Shown here: one piece after another, positions 35,940 to 43,378 of the stretch
Layout of the letters: the number at the start of each line of letters is the position of its first letter
Position numbering within the stretch: position 1 is the first letter of the stretch
Assembly: GCF_015350905.1 (NCBI RefSeq)
Contig: NZ_JADKRZ010000006.1
Coordinates: 124,001-188,000, forward strand
Source of the DNA: Curtobacterium sp. VKM Ac-2865
GTDB taxonomy: Bacteria > Actinomycetota > Actinomycetes > Actinomycetales > Microbacteriaceae
Direction of reading: 5' to 3'
Length of the DNA: 64,000 nt
Made by a program: the position numbers and the translations under genes
Notes under the pieces: generated by a model
What the model saw: the letters and a program-made list of their open reading frames with translations, nothing else
Told to the model about the DNA's origin: nothing
The model's database searches: none

Positions 35940-36698
35940 CTACTTGTCGACGAGCGTGACCTCGAACGAGTAGCGGTCGGGGCGGTAGCAGTGCACGCCG
36001 TACTCGACCGCGCGGCCCGAGGCGTCGTACGCGGTGCGGCTCATGGTCAGGACGGGGTCGCCGTCCTCGATCTCGAGCAGGCCCGCCTCTTCGTCGGAGA
36101 CCGCGCGGGCGCCGATCCGCTGCTTCGCGACCCGCATCGTGACCCCGCGCGCACGGAGCAGCTGGTACAGCCCGTGCGACTGCAGGTCCGTGTCGGTGAT
36201 CTCGAGGAACTCCGGCGGCAGGTAGTTCTCGAGGATCGCCATCGGCACGTCCTCGGCGAACCGCACCCGGCGGATGTGGACGACCGTCGTGCCGGGCTGC
36301 ACGCTGAGCGCCTCGGCGACGGCGGCGCTCGCCGGCACGTCACTGCGCTCCAGGAGCTTCGTCGTCGGCTTCTGTGACCCCTGCGTCAGGTCGTCGAACA
36401 GACTCGTCAGCTCGACCTTGCGGGTGACGGGGCCGTGCACGACCTGCGTGCCGATCCCGCGCCGCCGGACGAGCAGGCCCTTGTCGACGAGGTCCTGGAT
36501 CGCGCGACGGATCGTCGGGCGGGACAGCCCCAGGCGCTCGCCGAGGGCGATCTCGTTCTCCAGCCGGGAGCCCGGCGGCATCGCGCCGGAGCGGATCGAC
36601 TCCTCGATGCGCGAGGCGACCTGGAAGTAGAGGGGCATCGGACCCGAGCGGTCCAGGTCCATGAACAGGTCGGACGGCACCTGGCCTTCGTTGGTCAT
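35940..36698 (-). CDS. GntR family regulator (HutC type, UTRA domain), probable inositol regulator
   Basis: A 252-residue regulator with an N-terminal winged helix (about 17-85: PLYFQVASRIEESIRSGAMPPGSRLENEIALGERLGLSRPTIRRAIQDLVDKG, shown here only as landmarks PLYFQVASRI and SRPTIRRAI) and a C-terminal UTRA ligand-binding domain (about 105-245). GAAGGACAG precedes the ATG. A WTGTC-N2-GACAW site overlaps its own -10 and the same site lies at the iolC and tautomerase promoters, so autorepression and control of the inositol operon are likely. The inducer, perhaps an inositol intermediate, is not visible from sequence. Confidence 0.88.
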   Translation of the reverse strand: MTNEGQVPSDLFMDLDRSGPMPLYFQVASRIEESIRSGAMPPGSRLENEIALGERLGLSRPTIRRAIQDLVDKGLLVRRRGIGTQVVHGPVTRKVELTSLFDDLTQGSQKPTTKLLERSDVPASAAVAEALSVQPGTTVVHIRRVRFAEDVPMAILENYLPPEFLEITDTDLQSHGLYQLLRARGVTMRVAKQRIGARAVSDEEAGLLEIEDGDPVLTMSRTAYDASGRAVEYGVHCYRPDRYSFEVTLVDK

Positions 36699-36745
36699 CG
36701 CTGTCCTTCGGGAGATGCGGGGTGCGGCAACGGTGCCGCCCGGGA

Positions 36746-36759
36746 TTGTCGTGACATTA
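36746..36759 (-). promoter_or_regulatory. autoregulatory operator and -10 of the GntR gene
   Basis: TTGTCGTGACAT (36746-36757) overlaps TAATGT on the minus strand (36754-36759), the likely -10 of the regulator gene. Ten of its twelve bases match the iolC operator. Confidence 0.7.
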
Positions 36760-36821
36760 CCATCGCGGTTCCCGCAGCCCGGGGCGCCGAACCGCAGTCA
36801 GTCCGTCCCGAACGGCTCCGG

Positions 36822-37457
36822 TCAGTCCGCGAAGATCATCGGGCGGTTCGACAGCCGCGGCTGGTTCGTGGCCCGCGGCTTCTCGGCAGGGATCCGCACG
36901 GGGTTGATCGTCACCCGGGTCGCGGCACCGAGCGCCTCGACCGTGGGGGCCTCGTGACGCTGGGCGGCGTGCACGACGATCGCAGCGCAGGCCTCGGCGT
37001 CAGCGGCTGCGTCGTGGTGCTGGAAGTCCTCGAACCCCGCGGCCATCGCGGCCACCGGCAGGCGGTAGGAGTCGAGCGTGTAGGTCTTGCGTGCCACCGC
37101 GAGCGAGCACATCGAGTGGTGCTCGGACAACTCGATGCCCGTCGCCGAGCAGCCGCCCGCGATCACGCCCATGTCGAACCGCGCGTTGTGGGCGACGAGG
37201 ACGTCCCCGGCCGCGAAGGCCACGATGTCCGGGTACTGCTGCTCCCACGTCTTGGCGCGGACCACGTCCTCGGCGACGATGCCGTGGATGCGGGTGTTCC
37301 ACTCGAGGAAGGCGTCGTGGCCGAACGGCGGGCGGATGAACCAGGACGCCCGTTCGACGACCCGGCCCGCGCGGACCTTCACGAGGCCGACGGAACACGC
37401 ACTGGCGGGCGAGCTGTTGGCGGTCTCGAAGTCGATCGCGGTGAAGTCCAATGACAC
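36822..37457 (-). CDS. DEDDh-family 3'-5' exonuclease
   Basis: A 211-residue DnaQ-like nuclease. The Exo I motif AIDFETANSS supplies Asp9 and Glu11, LVAHNARFDMGVI the Exo II aspartate, and HHDAAADAEACA the Exo III His-x4-Asp pair, so all catalytic residues are present. There is no polymerase domain, so it is a stand-alone exonuclease of the epsilon-like or oligoribonuclease-like group; the nucleic acid substrate is unknown. The C-terminal 30 residues are a basic, proline-rich tail. GTG start with a weak GACGAT 6 nt upstream. Confidence 0.88.
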   Translation of the reverse strand: MSLDFTAIDFETANSSPASACSVGLVKVRAGRVVERASWFIRPPFGHDAFLEWNTRIHGIVAEDVVRAKTWEQQYPDIVAFAAGDVLVAHNARFDMGVIAGGCSATGIELSEHHSMCSLAVARKTYTLDSYRLPVAAMAAGFEDFQHHDAAADAEACAAIVVHAAQRHEAPTVEALGAATRVTINPVRIPAEKPRATNQPRLSNRPMIFAD

Positions 37458-37511
37458 GTCCCGATCGTCGCACGGGGTTCCGACATCGCCCGAAGGCCAG
37501 TCGGCGTTGCG

Positions 37512-37973
37512 TCAGCGGCGGCGGGTCCTGCGGGTGCCGCGGCGTCGACGTGCGGTGATCCGCCAAGTCCTCGTGCGTCGCGCGTGTTCCGCCGTCCACC
37601 ACGGCCGGAGGACCGTGCCGACGAGTTCGAACGCGAGTGCCGCCCCGTCGAGACGCCAGCGCGGCGGCAGGCTCCGGACGTGCGCCTCGATCGCTCCGGC
37701 GAAGTCCTCGGTGATCGTGGGGAAGGCTGCGTCCGCGGGCGGCGCGACCATCCGCCAGCGGTCCTCCTCCTGGTGGTCGATGGCGGCGTCCTCGGGGTCG
37801 TACTCGACCAGGACGTCCGCTTCGAGCTCGGCGAGGGCGTCGTGCAGGGCGTCGAGTTCGCGGGGCGGCATGGCCTCGAGCGCGGCGATCGTCTCCGGTG
37901 TGAACCACCGCCGCTGGTCGCGGGCGTCGAAGCCCATCGAGTGCACGCCGAGCCGGTCGCGTTCGAACCACAT
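37512..37973 (-). CDS. uncharacterised protein with basic C-terminus
   Basis: A 153-residue protein beginning MWFERDRLGVHSMGFDARDQRRWFTPETIAALEAMP in style, mostly helical, with an acidic middle (LHDALAELEADVLVEYDPEDAA) and a C-terminal RRRRGTRRTRRR tail that could contact nucleic acid or membrane. I do not recognise its family. The ATG used has GGAGGACAG immediately upstream; an in-frame ATG nine codons earlier has no such site. It diverges from the 38110 small membrane protein. Confidence 0.6.
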   Translation of the reverse strand: MWFERDRLGVHSMGFDARDQRRWFTPETIAALEAMPPRELDALHDALAELEADVLVEYDPEDAAIDHQEEDRWRMVAPPADAAFPTITEDFAGAIEAHVRSLPPRWRLDGAALAFELVGTVLRPWWTAEHARRTRTWRITARRRRGTRRTRRR

Positions 37974-38049
37974 GACTGTCCTCCGTCTGTTGCGTCCCAC
38001 CCAGGCTGCCAGGTGGCAGCGGTGTCCGTGTCGCCTGTGGGTGGTGACG

Positions 38050-38086
38050 TCCTCCGATCAGGGGAGTCGATCCTCCGATCAGAGGA
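38050..38086. promoter_or_regulatory. two 16-bp near-palindromes upstream of a small membrane-protein gene
   Basis: TCCTCCGATCAGGGGA (38050-38065) and TCCTCCGATCAGAGGA (38071-38086) start exactly 21 bp apart, two helical turns. The second covers the expected -35 of the TACCCT -10 at 38098-38103. Direct-repeat spacing of a dyad suggests a cooperative repressor or activator site. Confidence 0.5.
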
Positions 38087-38109
38087 CCCCTCTCCGGTAC
38101 CCTCACGAC

Positions 38110-38319
38110 ATGGGCGAGCCGCGCGACCTCGACGACCTGCTGGCGCAGGCCGAGCCCGTGGACGCGCCTCCGCACACCGCGCGACGCGCGATCGCCCTCG
38201 CTATCGCGCTGGCCAGCACCGGTGTCGCGATCGCGGTCGTGGTCGCCGGCGGATTCGGCGGCGTCCTCACCGTCGTCCTGTGGCTCACCACGCTGGGGTC
38301 GTTCCCGAACACCGCCTGA
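38110..38319 (+). CDS. small membrane protein
   Basis: A 69-residue protein, MGEPRDLDDLLAQAEPVD followed by one long hydrophobic segment or a tight hairpin (about 28-64) with no charged residues, ending LGSFPNTA. No family is recognised. The ATG lies 6 nt after TACCCT, so it is probably leaderless, and two dyads upstream suggest regulation. It ends 60 bp before ychF, which has its own promoter. Confidence 0.6.
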   Translation: MGEPRDLDDLLAQAEPVDAPPHTARRAIALAIALASTGVAIAVVVAGGFGGVLTVVLWLTTLGSFPNTA

Positions 38320-38378
38320 CGAGCGGACTGGAGGCCCGGGTCGGCTCCGGCAGGCAGCCGCCGGTAGGCTGTCCTCCC

Positions 38379-39452
38379 GTGGCTCTCACCATCGGAATCG
38401 TCGGTCTCCCGAACGTCGGCAAGTCGACCCTGTTCAACGCCCTCACGAAGAACTCGGTCCTGGCGGCGAACTACCCGTTCGCGACCATCGAGCCGAACGT
38501 CGGGGTGGTGAACCTGCCGGACCCGCGGCTCGACACGCTCGCTGAGCTGTTCAAGTCGGAGAAGACCGTGCCCGCGCCGGTGTCGTTCGTCGACATCGCC
38601 GGCATCGTCAAGGGCGCCAGCGAGGGCGAGGGGCTCGGCAACAAGTTCCTCGCCAACATCCGCGAAGCCGACGCCATCGCGCAGGTCGTCCGCGGGTTCA
38701 CCGACGACGACGTCGTGCACGTGGCGAACAAGGTCTCCCCGAAGGACGACCTCGAGGTCATCAACACCGAGCTGATCCTGGCCGACATGGAGACCGTCGA
38801 CAAGGCGATGCCGCGCTACGAGAAGGCGGTGAAGCTCAAGCAGATGGAGCCCGCCGTCCTCGAGACCGCTCGCGAGGTCCGCGCCACGCTCGAGCAGGGC
38901 ACGCTGCTGTCCGCCACGAACATCGACCTGTCGCCGATCGCCGAGCTCGGGCTGCTCAGTGCCAAGCCGTTCATCTTCGTGTTCAACGTCGACGAGGCGA
39001 TCCTGACCGACGACGACCGCAAGGCCGAGCTCGCGGCGCTCGTCGCCCCCGCCCAGGCCGTGTTCCTCGACGCCCAGGTCGAGTCGGAGCTCATCGACCT
39101 CGACCCCGCTGACGCCGCCGAGCTGCTCGAGTCCACCGGGCAGACCGAGTCCGGGCTGAACCAGCTCGCACGCATCGGGTTCGACACCCTCGGGCTGCAG
39201 ACCTACCTGACGGCCGGCCCGAAGGAGTCCCGCGCGTGGACGATCGGCAAGGGGTGGAAGGCTCCCCAGGCAGCCGGCGTCATCCACACCGACTTCGAGA
39301 AGGGCTTCATCAAGGCGGAGGTCATCTCGTTCGCGGACCTCGTCGAGACGGGCTCCATCGCCGAGGCCCGTGCGCACGGCAAGGCCCGCATCGAGGGCAA
39401 GGACTACGTCATGCAGGACGGCGACGTGGTGGAGTTCCGCTTCAACAACTGA
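38379..39452 (+). CDS. ychF: redox-regulated ATPase YchF (Obg family)
   Basis: A 357-residue P-loop protein of the OLA1/YchF group that binds ATP rather than GTP and associates with ribosomes. Walker A is GLPNVGKSTLFNAL near residue 8, FVDIAGIVKGASEGEGLGNKFL is the switch region, the ATP-selecting variant FVFNVDEA replaces the GTPase NKxD, and the C-terminal TGS domain ends MQDGDVVEFRFNN. GTG start 8 nt after TAGGCT (38365-38370). Confidence 0.96.
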   Translation: MALTIGIVGLPNVGKSTLFNALTKNSVLAANYPFATIEPNVGVVNLPDPRLDTLAELFKSEKTVPAPVSFVDIAGIVKGASEGEGLGNKFLANIREADAIAQVVRGFTDDDVVHVANKVSPKDDLEVINTELILADMETVDKAMPRYEKAVKLKQMEPAVLETAREVRATLEQGTLLSATNIDLSPIAELGLLSAKPFIFVFNVDEAILTDDDRKAELAALVAPAQAVFLDAQVESELIDLDPADAAELLESTGQTESGLNQLARIGFDTLGLQTYLTAGPKESRAWTIGKGWKAPQAAGVIHTDFEKGFIKAEVISFADLVETGSIAEARAHGKARIEGKDYVMQDGDVVEFRFNN

Positions 39453-39492
39453 GGACGACCCGCGCTGCGGCTCACGGCTCATGGGGAGAATG

Positions 39493-40596
39493 ATGGCCTG
39501 GTTCCGAAGGCGAGACCGCGAGCAGCGCACCGCCGACGCGCCACCTCCGCCCGCTGAGTCCCACGTGATCGACGTCACGGAGGCGGGCGTCACCATCGAC
39601 GACACGCTGCATGAGACGCTGAGCGTGTCCGCACTCAGCGCGCTCCTCGGGGAGCCCCGTGTGGTGTCTCCCGACGACCTGGACCCAGACGAGCGCGGGG
39701 TCGTCCGCAGCACGATGGTGATCTGGGATCGATCAGGTGTGCGGGTCTACACCAAGGGCGATGACGAGGCCACCGACTTGTCGATCCGTCTGGCCGACGA
39801 CCCTGACTGGCGGAGTTCCAAGCCGCCCGAACTGCTCGGCTTGCACTCCGGCAACGTCTTCGTCGGCGCGTTCACGATCGGCGGCGAGGACCCGCTCGAC
39901 ACGGTTCCAGAATCCGACCTGCGGATGGGGTCCGTCTTCGTCCGTGCCGAAGTGGGGCACTGGGAGAGCCTCCTCTTCCTCAACCAGACGGAGTGCGGCG
40001 AGATCCGGACGATGCCGTTCGCCGAGCGTTTCGCCAAGAGCAGCACCGATGAGCTCGCGCGGGTGGTGCGTGCGGCGACAAACCCGTTCCGCGAGGTCAT
40101 CATCGGCTACCGCGCACCGGAACTGGTCGAGAAGTCCTCTGGCACGTGGGAGGTGCCGGCTGCGACGGAGCCCGTGGTGGAGATCGCGTCGTTCCCGTTC
40201 CGGCTCGCGATCATCGAGGAGCTGATGTTCGGGCAGGACCTGCTCACGCCCCGGTTCGATGTCCACGACTTCGCACGCGATCAAGGTGCTCGGTCATTCG
40301 ATCCGGACGAGATCGGGTACGAGGTCATCCCCGCGGTCCGCGACTGGTTCCGCGATCTCCCGATCCCGGCACGCCTCGCGGAGCACGTCGAGACGCTGGT
40401 GCTGGACGGCGGCAACGACGTGTACCTCCAGCTCATCCCGCAGTGGGATGGTGAAGACAACTCCTTCGACATCGAGAGCCTCATCGCTGAGGACCTCGCG
40501 CCGTTCACCCGGCTCCGTGCGGTGGACGACATCGGCGGGTTCCTCGGTCCGCGTGCGCGCACCGTGCTCACCGATCACGGGATCACCGTGTCGTAG
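39493..40596 (+). CDS. DUF6892-like uncharacterised protein
   Basis: A 367-residue soluble, acidic protein. The C-terminal part (IPARLAEHVETLVLDGGNDVYLQLIPQWDGEDNSFDI, read as landmarks LDGGNDVYLQLIPQWDGEDN) resembles DUF6892, a family seen with immunity or leucine-rich-repeat-like proteins; the N-terminal half with ITIGGEDPLDT resembles a second small domain. No enzyme motif is visible. GGGGAG lies 5 nt before the ATG used; ATGs at 39481 and 39490 are in frame. Base composition is slightly less GC-rich than the neighbours, which could reflect acquisition. Confidence 0.6.
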   Translation: MAWFRRRDREQRTADAPPPPAESHVIDVTEAGVTIDDTLHETLSVSALSALLGEPRVVSPDDLDPDERGVVRSTMVIWDRSGVRVYTKGDDEATDLSIRLADDPDWRSSKPPELLGLHSGNVFVGAFTIGGEDPLDTVPESDLRMGSVFVRAEVGHWESLLFLNQTECGEIRTMPFAERFAKSSTDELARVVRAATNPFREVIIGYRAPELVEKSSGTWEVPAATEPVVEIASFPFRLAIIEELMFGQDLLTPRFDVHDFARDQGARSFDPDEIGYEVIPAVRDWFRDLPIPARLAEHVETLVLDGGNDVYLQLIPQWDGEDNSFDIESLIAEDLAPFTRLRAVDDIGGFLGPRARTVLTDHGITVS

Positions 40597-40601
40597 TCAG
40601 T

Positions 40602-40811
40602 TCACCGCATCGACTGCCGGGATCGTCGCCACGTCCGGAGGTTCAGCACGAAGCTGACCGCGCCGGACAGTGCCATCACGATCCCGCAGACCAGCATGAA
40701 GTGGTCGGGGCTGTTGACGTTGCCGACGACCAGCGCGATCCCGCAGACGGCGAGCACGGTGTTCAAGACGACGGTCCACCCGGTGGCCGTGTTCGCTCGG
40801 TTCGTCTGCAC
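40602..40811 (-). CDS. small two-span membrane protein
   Basis: A 69-residue protein beginning VQTNRANTATGWTVVLN, with hydrophobic segments at about 13-30 and 37-55 and a basic tail LRTWRRSRQSMR. The GTG lies 6 nt after TACCCT (minus strand, 40818-40823). No family is recognised. It faces the DUF6892-like gene with only a few bases between stops. Confidence 0.6.
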   Translation of the reverse strand: MQTNRANTATGWTVVLNTVLAVCGIALVVGNVNSPDHFMLVCGIVMALSGAVSFVLNLRTWRRSRQSMR

Positions 40812-40871
40812 GCCCTCAGGGTACTGGACCTCCACCTCCCGCAGCCGGTCGGACAGGGCTACGGTGACGCC

Positions 40872-41333
40872 ATGACGTACACGGTCGACTTCGTTGACGT
40901 TTCGACCACCGGCCTCGAGACGTCCCCGGTCGCCCCAGCGCTCGCCGGGCTCCGCGCAAACGAGGCCCGCTACTTCAAGAACAAGTACGAGCACGTCTTC
41001 GTCACGAGCACACCGCAGGAAGCGCCCGAGGTCCTCGACCTCGTGACCCGGGTCCTGCACGACGAGCGCGGCATCGACATCGCGTCACCGCCCCTCGAGG
41101 TCAGCGGCTTCGAAGTCGAGGGCCTGCGCATGGCCTACGTCTTCTACGAGTCGGGCCTGGCGGTCAACGTCATGTACGCCGTCGAACCGGGCGGCAAGCG
41201 TGCCGTCGGCTTCAAGCTCTCGCTCGGCATGGACGTGCCGGAGGAACTGTCGGCGTTCAAGTTCGCTCGCCAGCGGTCGAAGCTGGCGGGTGAGATCCGC
41301 GGGTCCTACTTCGTCGTCAAGGGCGAGTACTGA
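40872..41333 (+). CDS. uncharacterised 153-residue protein
   Basis: A soluble alpha/beta protein (MTYTVDFVDVSTTGLETSP...) without membrane segments or a motif I can place. The C-terminal LAGEIRGSYFVVKGEY is well formed, and codon usage is typical of the chromosome, so it is a real gene. The ATG lies 6 nt after TACGGT (40860-40865), a leaderless arrangement, and the gene is divergent from the small membrane protein. Automatic annotation sometimes calls such proteins phage-related, but nothing here supports that. Confidence 0.6.
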   Translation: MTYTVDFVDVSTTGLETSPVAPALAGLRANEARYFKNKYEHVFVTSTPQEAPEVLDLVTRVLHDERGIDIASPPLEVSGFEVEGLRMAYVFYESGLAVNVMYAVEPGGKRAVGFKLSLGMDVPEELSAFKFARQRSKLAGEIRGSYFVVKGEY

Positions 41334-41364
41334 GGTCCAGGCGGACTGAGCCACAGCCCGGTCG

Positions 41365-42132
41365 TCAGCGCAGCGTCAACACCTCGGCGCCGTCCTCGGT
41401 GATCGCGATCGTGTGCTCGCTGTGCGCCGTGCGCGCTCCGGTGGCGCTCCGGAGTGTCCAGCCGTCGTCGTCGGTCACGAGCTCGTCGGTGTCCGCCATC
41501 ACCCAGGGCTCCAGCGCGAGCAGCAGCCCGGGTCGGAGGGTGTAGCCACGGCCAGCGCGACCGTCGTTCGCGATGTGCGGGTCGCCGTGCATGGTCGACC
41601 CGACCCCGTGCCCGCCGAACTGCAGGTTGATCGGGTACCCGGCCTCGGTCAGCACCGAACCGATCGCGTGCGACAGGTCGCCGATCTTCGCGCCGGGCGC
41701 CGCGGCGGCGATGCCGGCGGCGAGGGCGCGCTCGGTGACCTCGATCATCGCCAGGTCCTCGGGCGCGGCAGCGGTCCCGACGACGAAGCTCACCGCGGAG
41801 TCCGCGACGACACCGTCGAGCGTCACGGCCAGGTCGAGCGTCAGCAGGTCGCCGTCCCGCAGTCGGTAGTCGTGGGGGAGCCCGTGCAGGACGGCGTCGT
41901 TGACCGAGGTGCAGATGAAGTGCCCGAAGGGACCGCGGCCGAACGATGGCGCGTAGTCGACGTAGCAGGACTCGGCGCCGGCTTCGCGGATCATCGTCTC
42001 GGTCCACCGGTCGATGTCGAGCAGGTTCGTGCCCACCGTCGTCCGCTCCTGCAGCCGGCGCAGCATCGACCCGACGAGGGCTCCGACGGCTCGGGCGCGG
42101 GGGAGTTCGGACGGGGTGAAGATCTCGATCAT
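41365..42132 (-). CDS. map: type I methionyl aminopeptidase
   Basis: Removes the initiator methionine co-translationally. The five metal ligands can be placed: TLDLAVTLDGVVADSAVSF (two Asp), GHGVGSTMHGDPHI (His), LALEPWVM (Glu) and ARTAHSEHTIAI (Glu), and NDAVLHGLP carries the substrate His. 255 residues. It is not in the usual ribosomal-protein/secY-adk neighbourhood, so it is probably a second paralogue. ATG 7 nt after TACAGT. Its promoter is back to back with that of an XRE gene. Confidence 0.92.
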   Translation of the reverse strand: MIEIFTPSELPRARAVGALVGSMLRRLQERTTVGTNLLDIDRWTETMIREAGAESCYVDYAPSFGRGPFGHFICTSVNDAVLHGLPHDYRLRDGDLLTLDLAVTLDGVVADSAVSFVVGTAAAPEDLAMIEVTERALAAGIAAAAPGAKIGDLSHAIGSVLTEAGYPINLQFGGHGVGSTMHGDPHIANDGRAGRGYTLRPGLLLALEPWVMADTDELVTDDDGWTLRSATGARTAHSEHTIAITEDGAEVLTLR

Positions 42133-42139
42133 GCCGACA

Positions 42140-42158
42140 ACTGTACCGGTATTAGTAT
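42140..42158. promoter_or_regulatory. interlocked divergent promoters of map and the XRE gene
   Basis: TACAGT for map (minus strand, 42140-42145) and TAGTAT for the XRE gene (42153-42158) are 7 bp apart in a 33-bp gap. A normal 17-bp spacer puts each -35 on the other gene's start codon, so the two promoters should exclude each other. Confidence 0.7.
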
Positions 42159-42165
42159 CGGTGTC

Positions 42166-42474
42166 ATGGTCCGTCTCCCCCTCACTGCTGCCGACATCGA
42201 ACGCGGCCAGCGACTCGGTGCACTGCTCCGTCGGGCGCGGGGGGACCGGTCGATGCTCGAGACGGCGCTCGACGCGGGCGTTTCACCGGAGACGCTCCGC
42301 AAGATCGAGACGGGGCGGGTCGCGACGCCCGCGTTCCCGACGATCGCCGCCATCGCCGGCGTGCTCGGGCTCTCCCTCGACGAGGTCTGGTCCGAGATCA
42401 GAGACGTTCCGTCCGCGATCGATGACGTCAGTCGAGCACCGCTTCGATCACCTGCGGGATCCGCTGCTCGATGA
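42166..42474 (+). CDS. XRE family DNA-binding protein
   Basis: A 102-residue protein with a lambda-Cro type helix-turn-helix at about 15-72 (LGALLRRARG, AGVSPETLRKIETGRVATPAFPTIAAIAGVLGLSLDEVW as landmarks) and a short Arg/Ser tail. ATG 7 nt after TAGTAT. It is divergent from map, whose promoter overlaps its own, so it may control both. The 3' end overlaps the convergent HepT-like gene by 47 bp. Confidence 0.82.
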   Translation: MVRLPLTAADIERGQRLGALLRRARGDRSMLETALDAGVSPETLRKIETGRVATPAFPTIAAIAGVLGLSLDEVWSEIRDVPSAIDDVSRAPLRSPAGSAAR

Positions 42475-42808
42475 CGTCCCAGACGATGTCCTTCCGCGCT
42501 GCCCGGTAGTCGTGCGACAAGATGTTCCGTGTTCGACGCACAGCGGGAAGCGACAACCCCGCTGGTAGTCGTGCGACCCGGTCGTCAGGGAGGCGGCTGA
42601 GGAGGTCGTCGAAGTGGATCACGACCGCTTCAGCGGCGCGGTACGTCAGACTGCGCTGCTCGACGAACGCCGCACGACCGAGGTCGACGATCTGAGCGCA
42701 CTCGGCGAGGAGATCCAGGAATCCCTCCTCGATCGCCGGCCAGCGGTCAACGGTGGGAACATCAGGCTTCGATCCAGCTCTCGGCCGCGGGCTGAACGAC
42801 TCGCTCAC
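42428..42808 (-). CDS. hepT: HepT-like ribonuclease toxin (DUF86)
   Basis: A 126-residue all-helical protein. RRTRNILSHDYRAARKDIVW contains the HEPN RX4-6H RNase motif (Arg94-Asn95-x3-His99) and Tyr101, the residue modified by the partner in type VII systems. It follows the XRE-nucleotidyltransferase gene with an ATGA overlap, the expected arrangement for a HepT/MntA module in which the nucleotidyltransferase adds AMP to the HEPN tyrosine and silences it. The first 25 residues are Ser/Pro-rich and look disordered. Confidence 0.82.
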   Translation of the reverse strand: MSESFSPRPRAGSKPDVPTVDRWPAIEEGFLDLLAECAQIVDLGRAAFVEQRSLTYRAAEAVVIHFDDLLSRLPDDRVARLPAGLSLPAVRRTRNILSHDYRAARKDIVWDVIEQRIPQVIEAVLD

Positions 42809-43269
42809 AACGGAACGGCCTGGTCGCGGACGTGCGAGAAGTGCTCGTCGTCCGTCTGGTCGTCGGTGAGCAGGTCGACGGCGAAGCTGGTGATGTCCTC
42901 GACCGCCAGCGCGAAGCCGCCCAGATCGAACAACGAGGCCGAGTCCGTCACGGAGACGAGGAGATCGATGTCACTGTCTTCGGTGTCCTCGCCGCGGAGG
43001 GCGGACCCGAACACCCGCACGTTCGACAGGTGGAACCGCGCGGCTGCTTCGCGGATCGAGTCTGCGTAGAGCGCGAGAGGGATGCTCGGCCGGAGTCGTG
43101 CGGCCCGGAGGACGCGCTCGAGCGACTCCGCCCGGGGTTGTTTGCGTCCGCTCTCGTAGGCGGAGATGGTCGGCTGCTGCATGCCGGCGGCTCGGGCGAG
43201 GTCGGCCTGCGACATCCCGATGTCCAGGCGGGCACGACGGATGAGTTCCGCAGCTTGCTCTGTGCGCAT
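42805..43269 (-). CDS. XRE HTH-MNT nucleotidyltransferase fusion, antitoxin of HepT
   Basis: A 154-residue fusion of an XRE helix-turn-helix (about 8-58, MSQADLARAAGMQQPTISAYESGRKQPRAESLERV region) with a minimal nucleotidyltransferase domain whose GSALRG (88-93) and SDIDLL (99-104, Asp100 and Asp102) are the phosphate and metal-binding motifs. The two parts suggest that one protein both represses the operon and AMPylates the HEPN partner. AGGAGGG lies 4-10 nt before the ATG, and the promoter region carries a short dyad. Confidence 0.85.
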   Translation of the reverse strand: MRTEQAAELIRRARLDIGMSQADLARAAGMQQPTISAYESGRKQPRAESLERVLRAARLRPSIPLALYADSIREAAARFHLSNVRVFGSALRGEDTEDSDIDLLVSVTDSASLFDLGGFALAVEDITSFAVDLLTDDQTDDEHFSHVRDQAVPL

Positions 43270-43279
43270 CCGGCCCTCC

Positions 43280-43296
43280 TATAGCGGCTGACTATA
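43280..43296 (-). promoter_or_regulatory. operator candidate TATAGCGGCTGACTATA
   Basis: 5-bp arms TATAG/CTATA around a 7-bp centre, lying between the ribosome site and the -10-like TATAGT of the HTH-MNT gene. It is a plausible site for that protein's XRE domain. Confidence 0.5.
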
Positions 43297-43378
43297 TCGG
43301 CCTCATCCTCATCCATCCAACGCACCTGCCGGGCGGACGTGCACCCCCGGTGCCTACCTTCGAGAGCGGAGGTGGAAC

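Noticed and set aside
40872-41333. 153-residue protein as a phage tail gene
   Set aside because: No other phage genes lie nearby, no attachment site is seen, and it has its own leaderless promoter among housekeeping genes.
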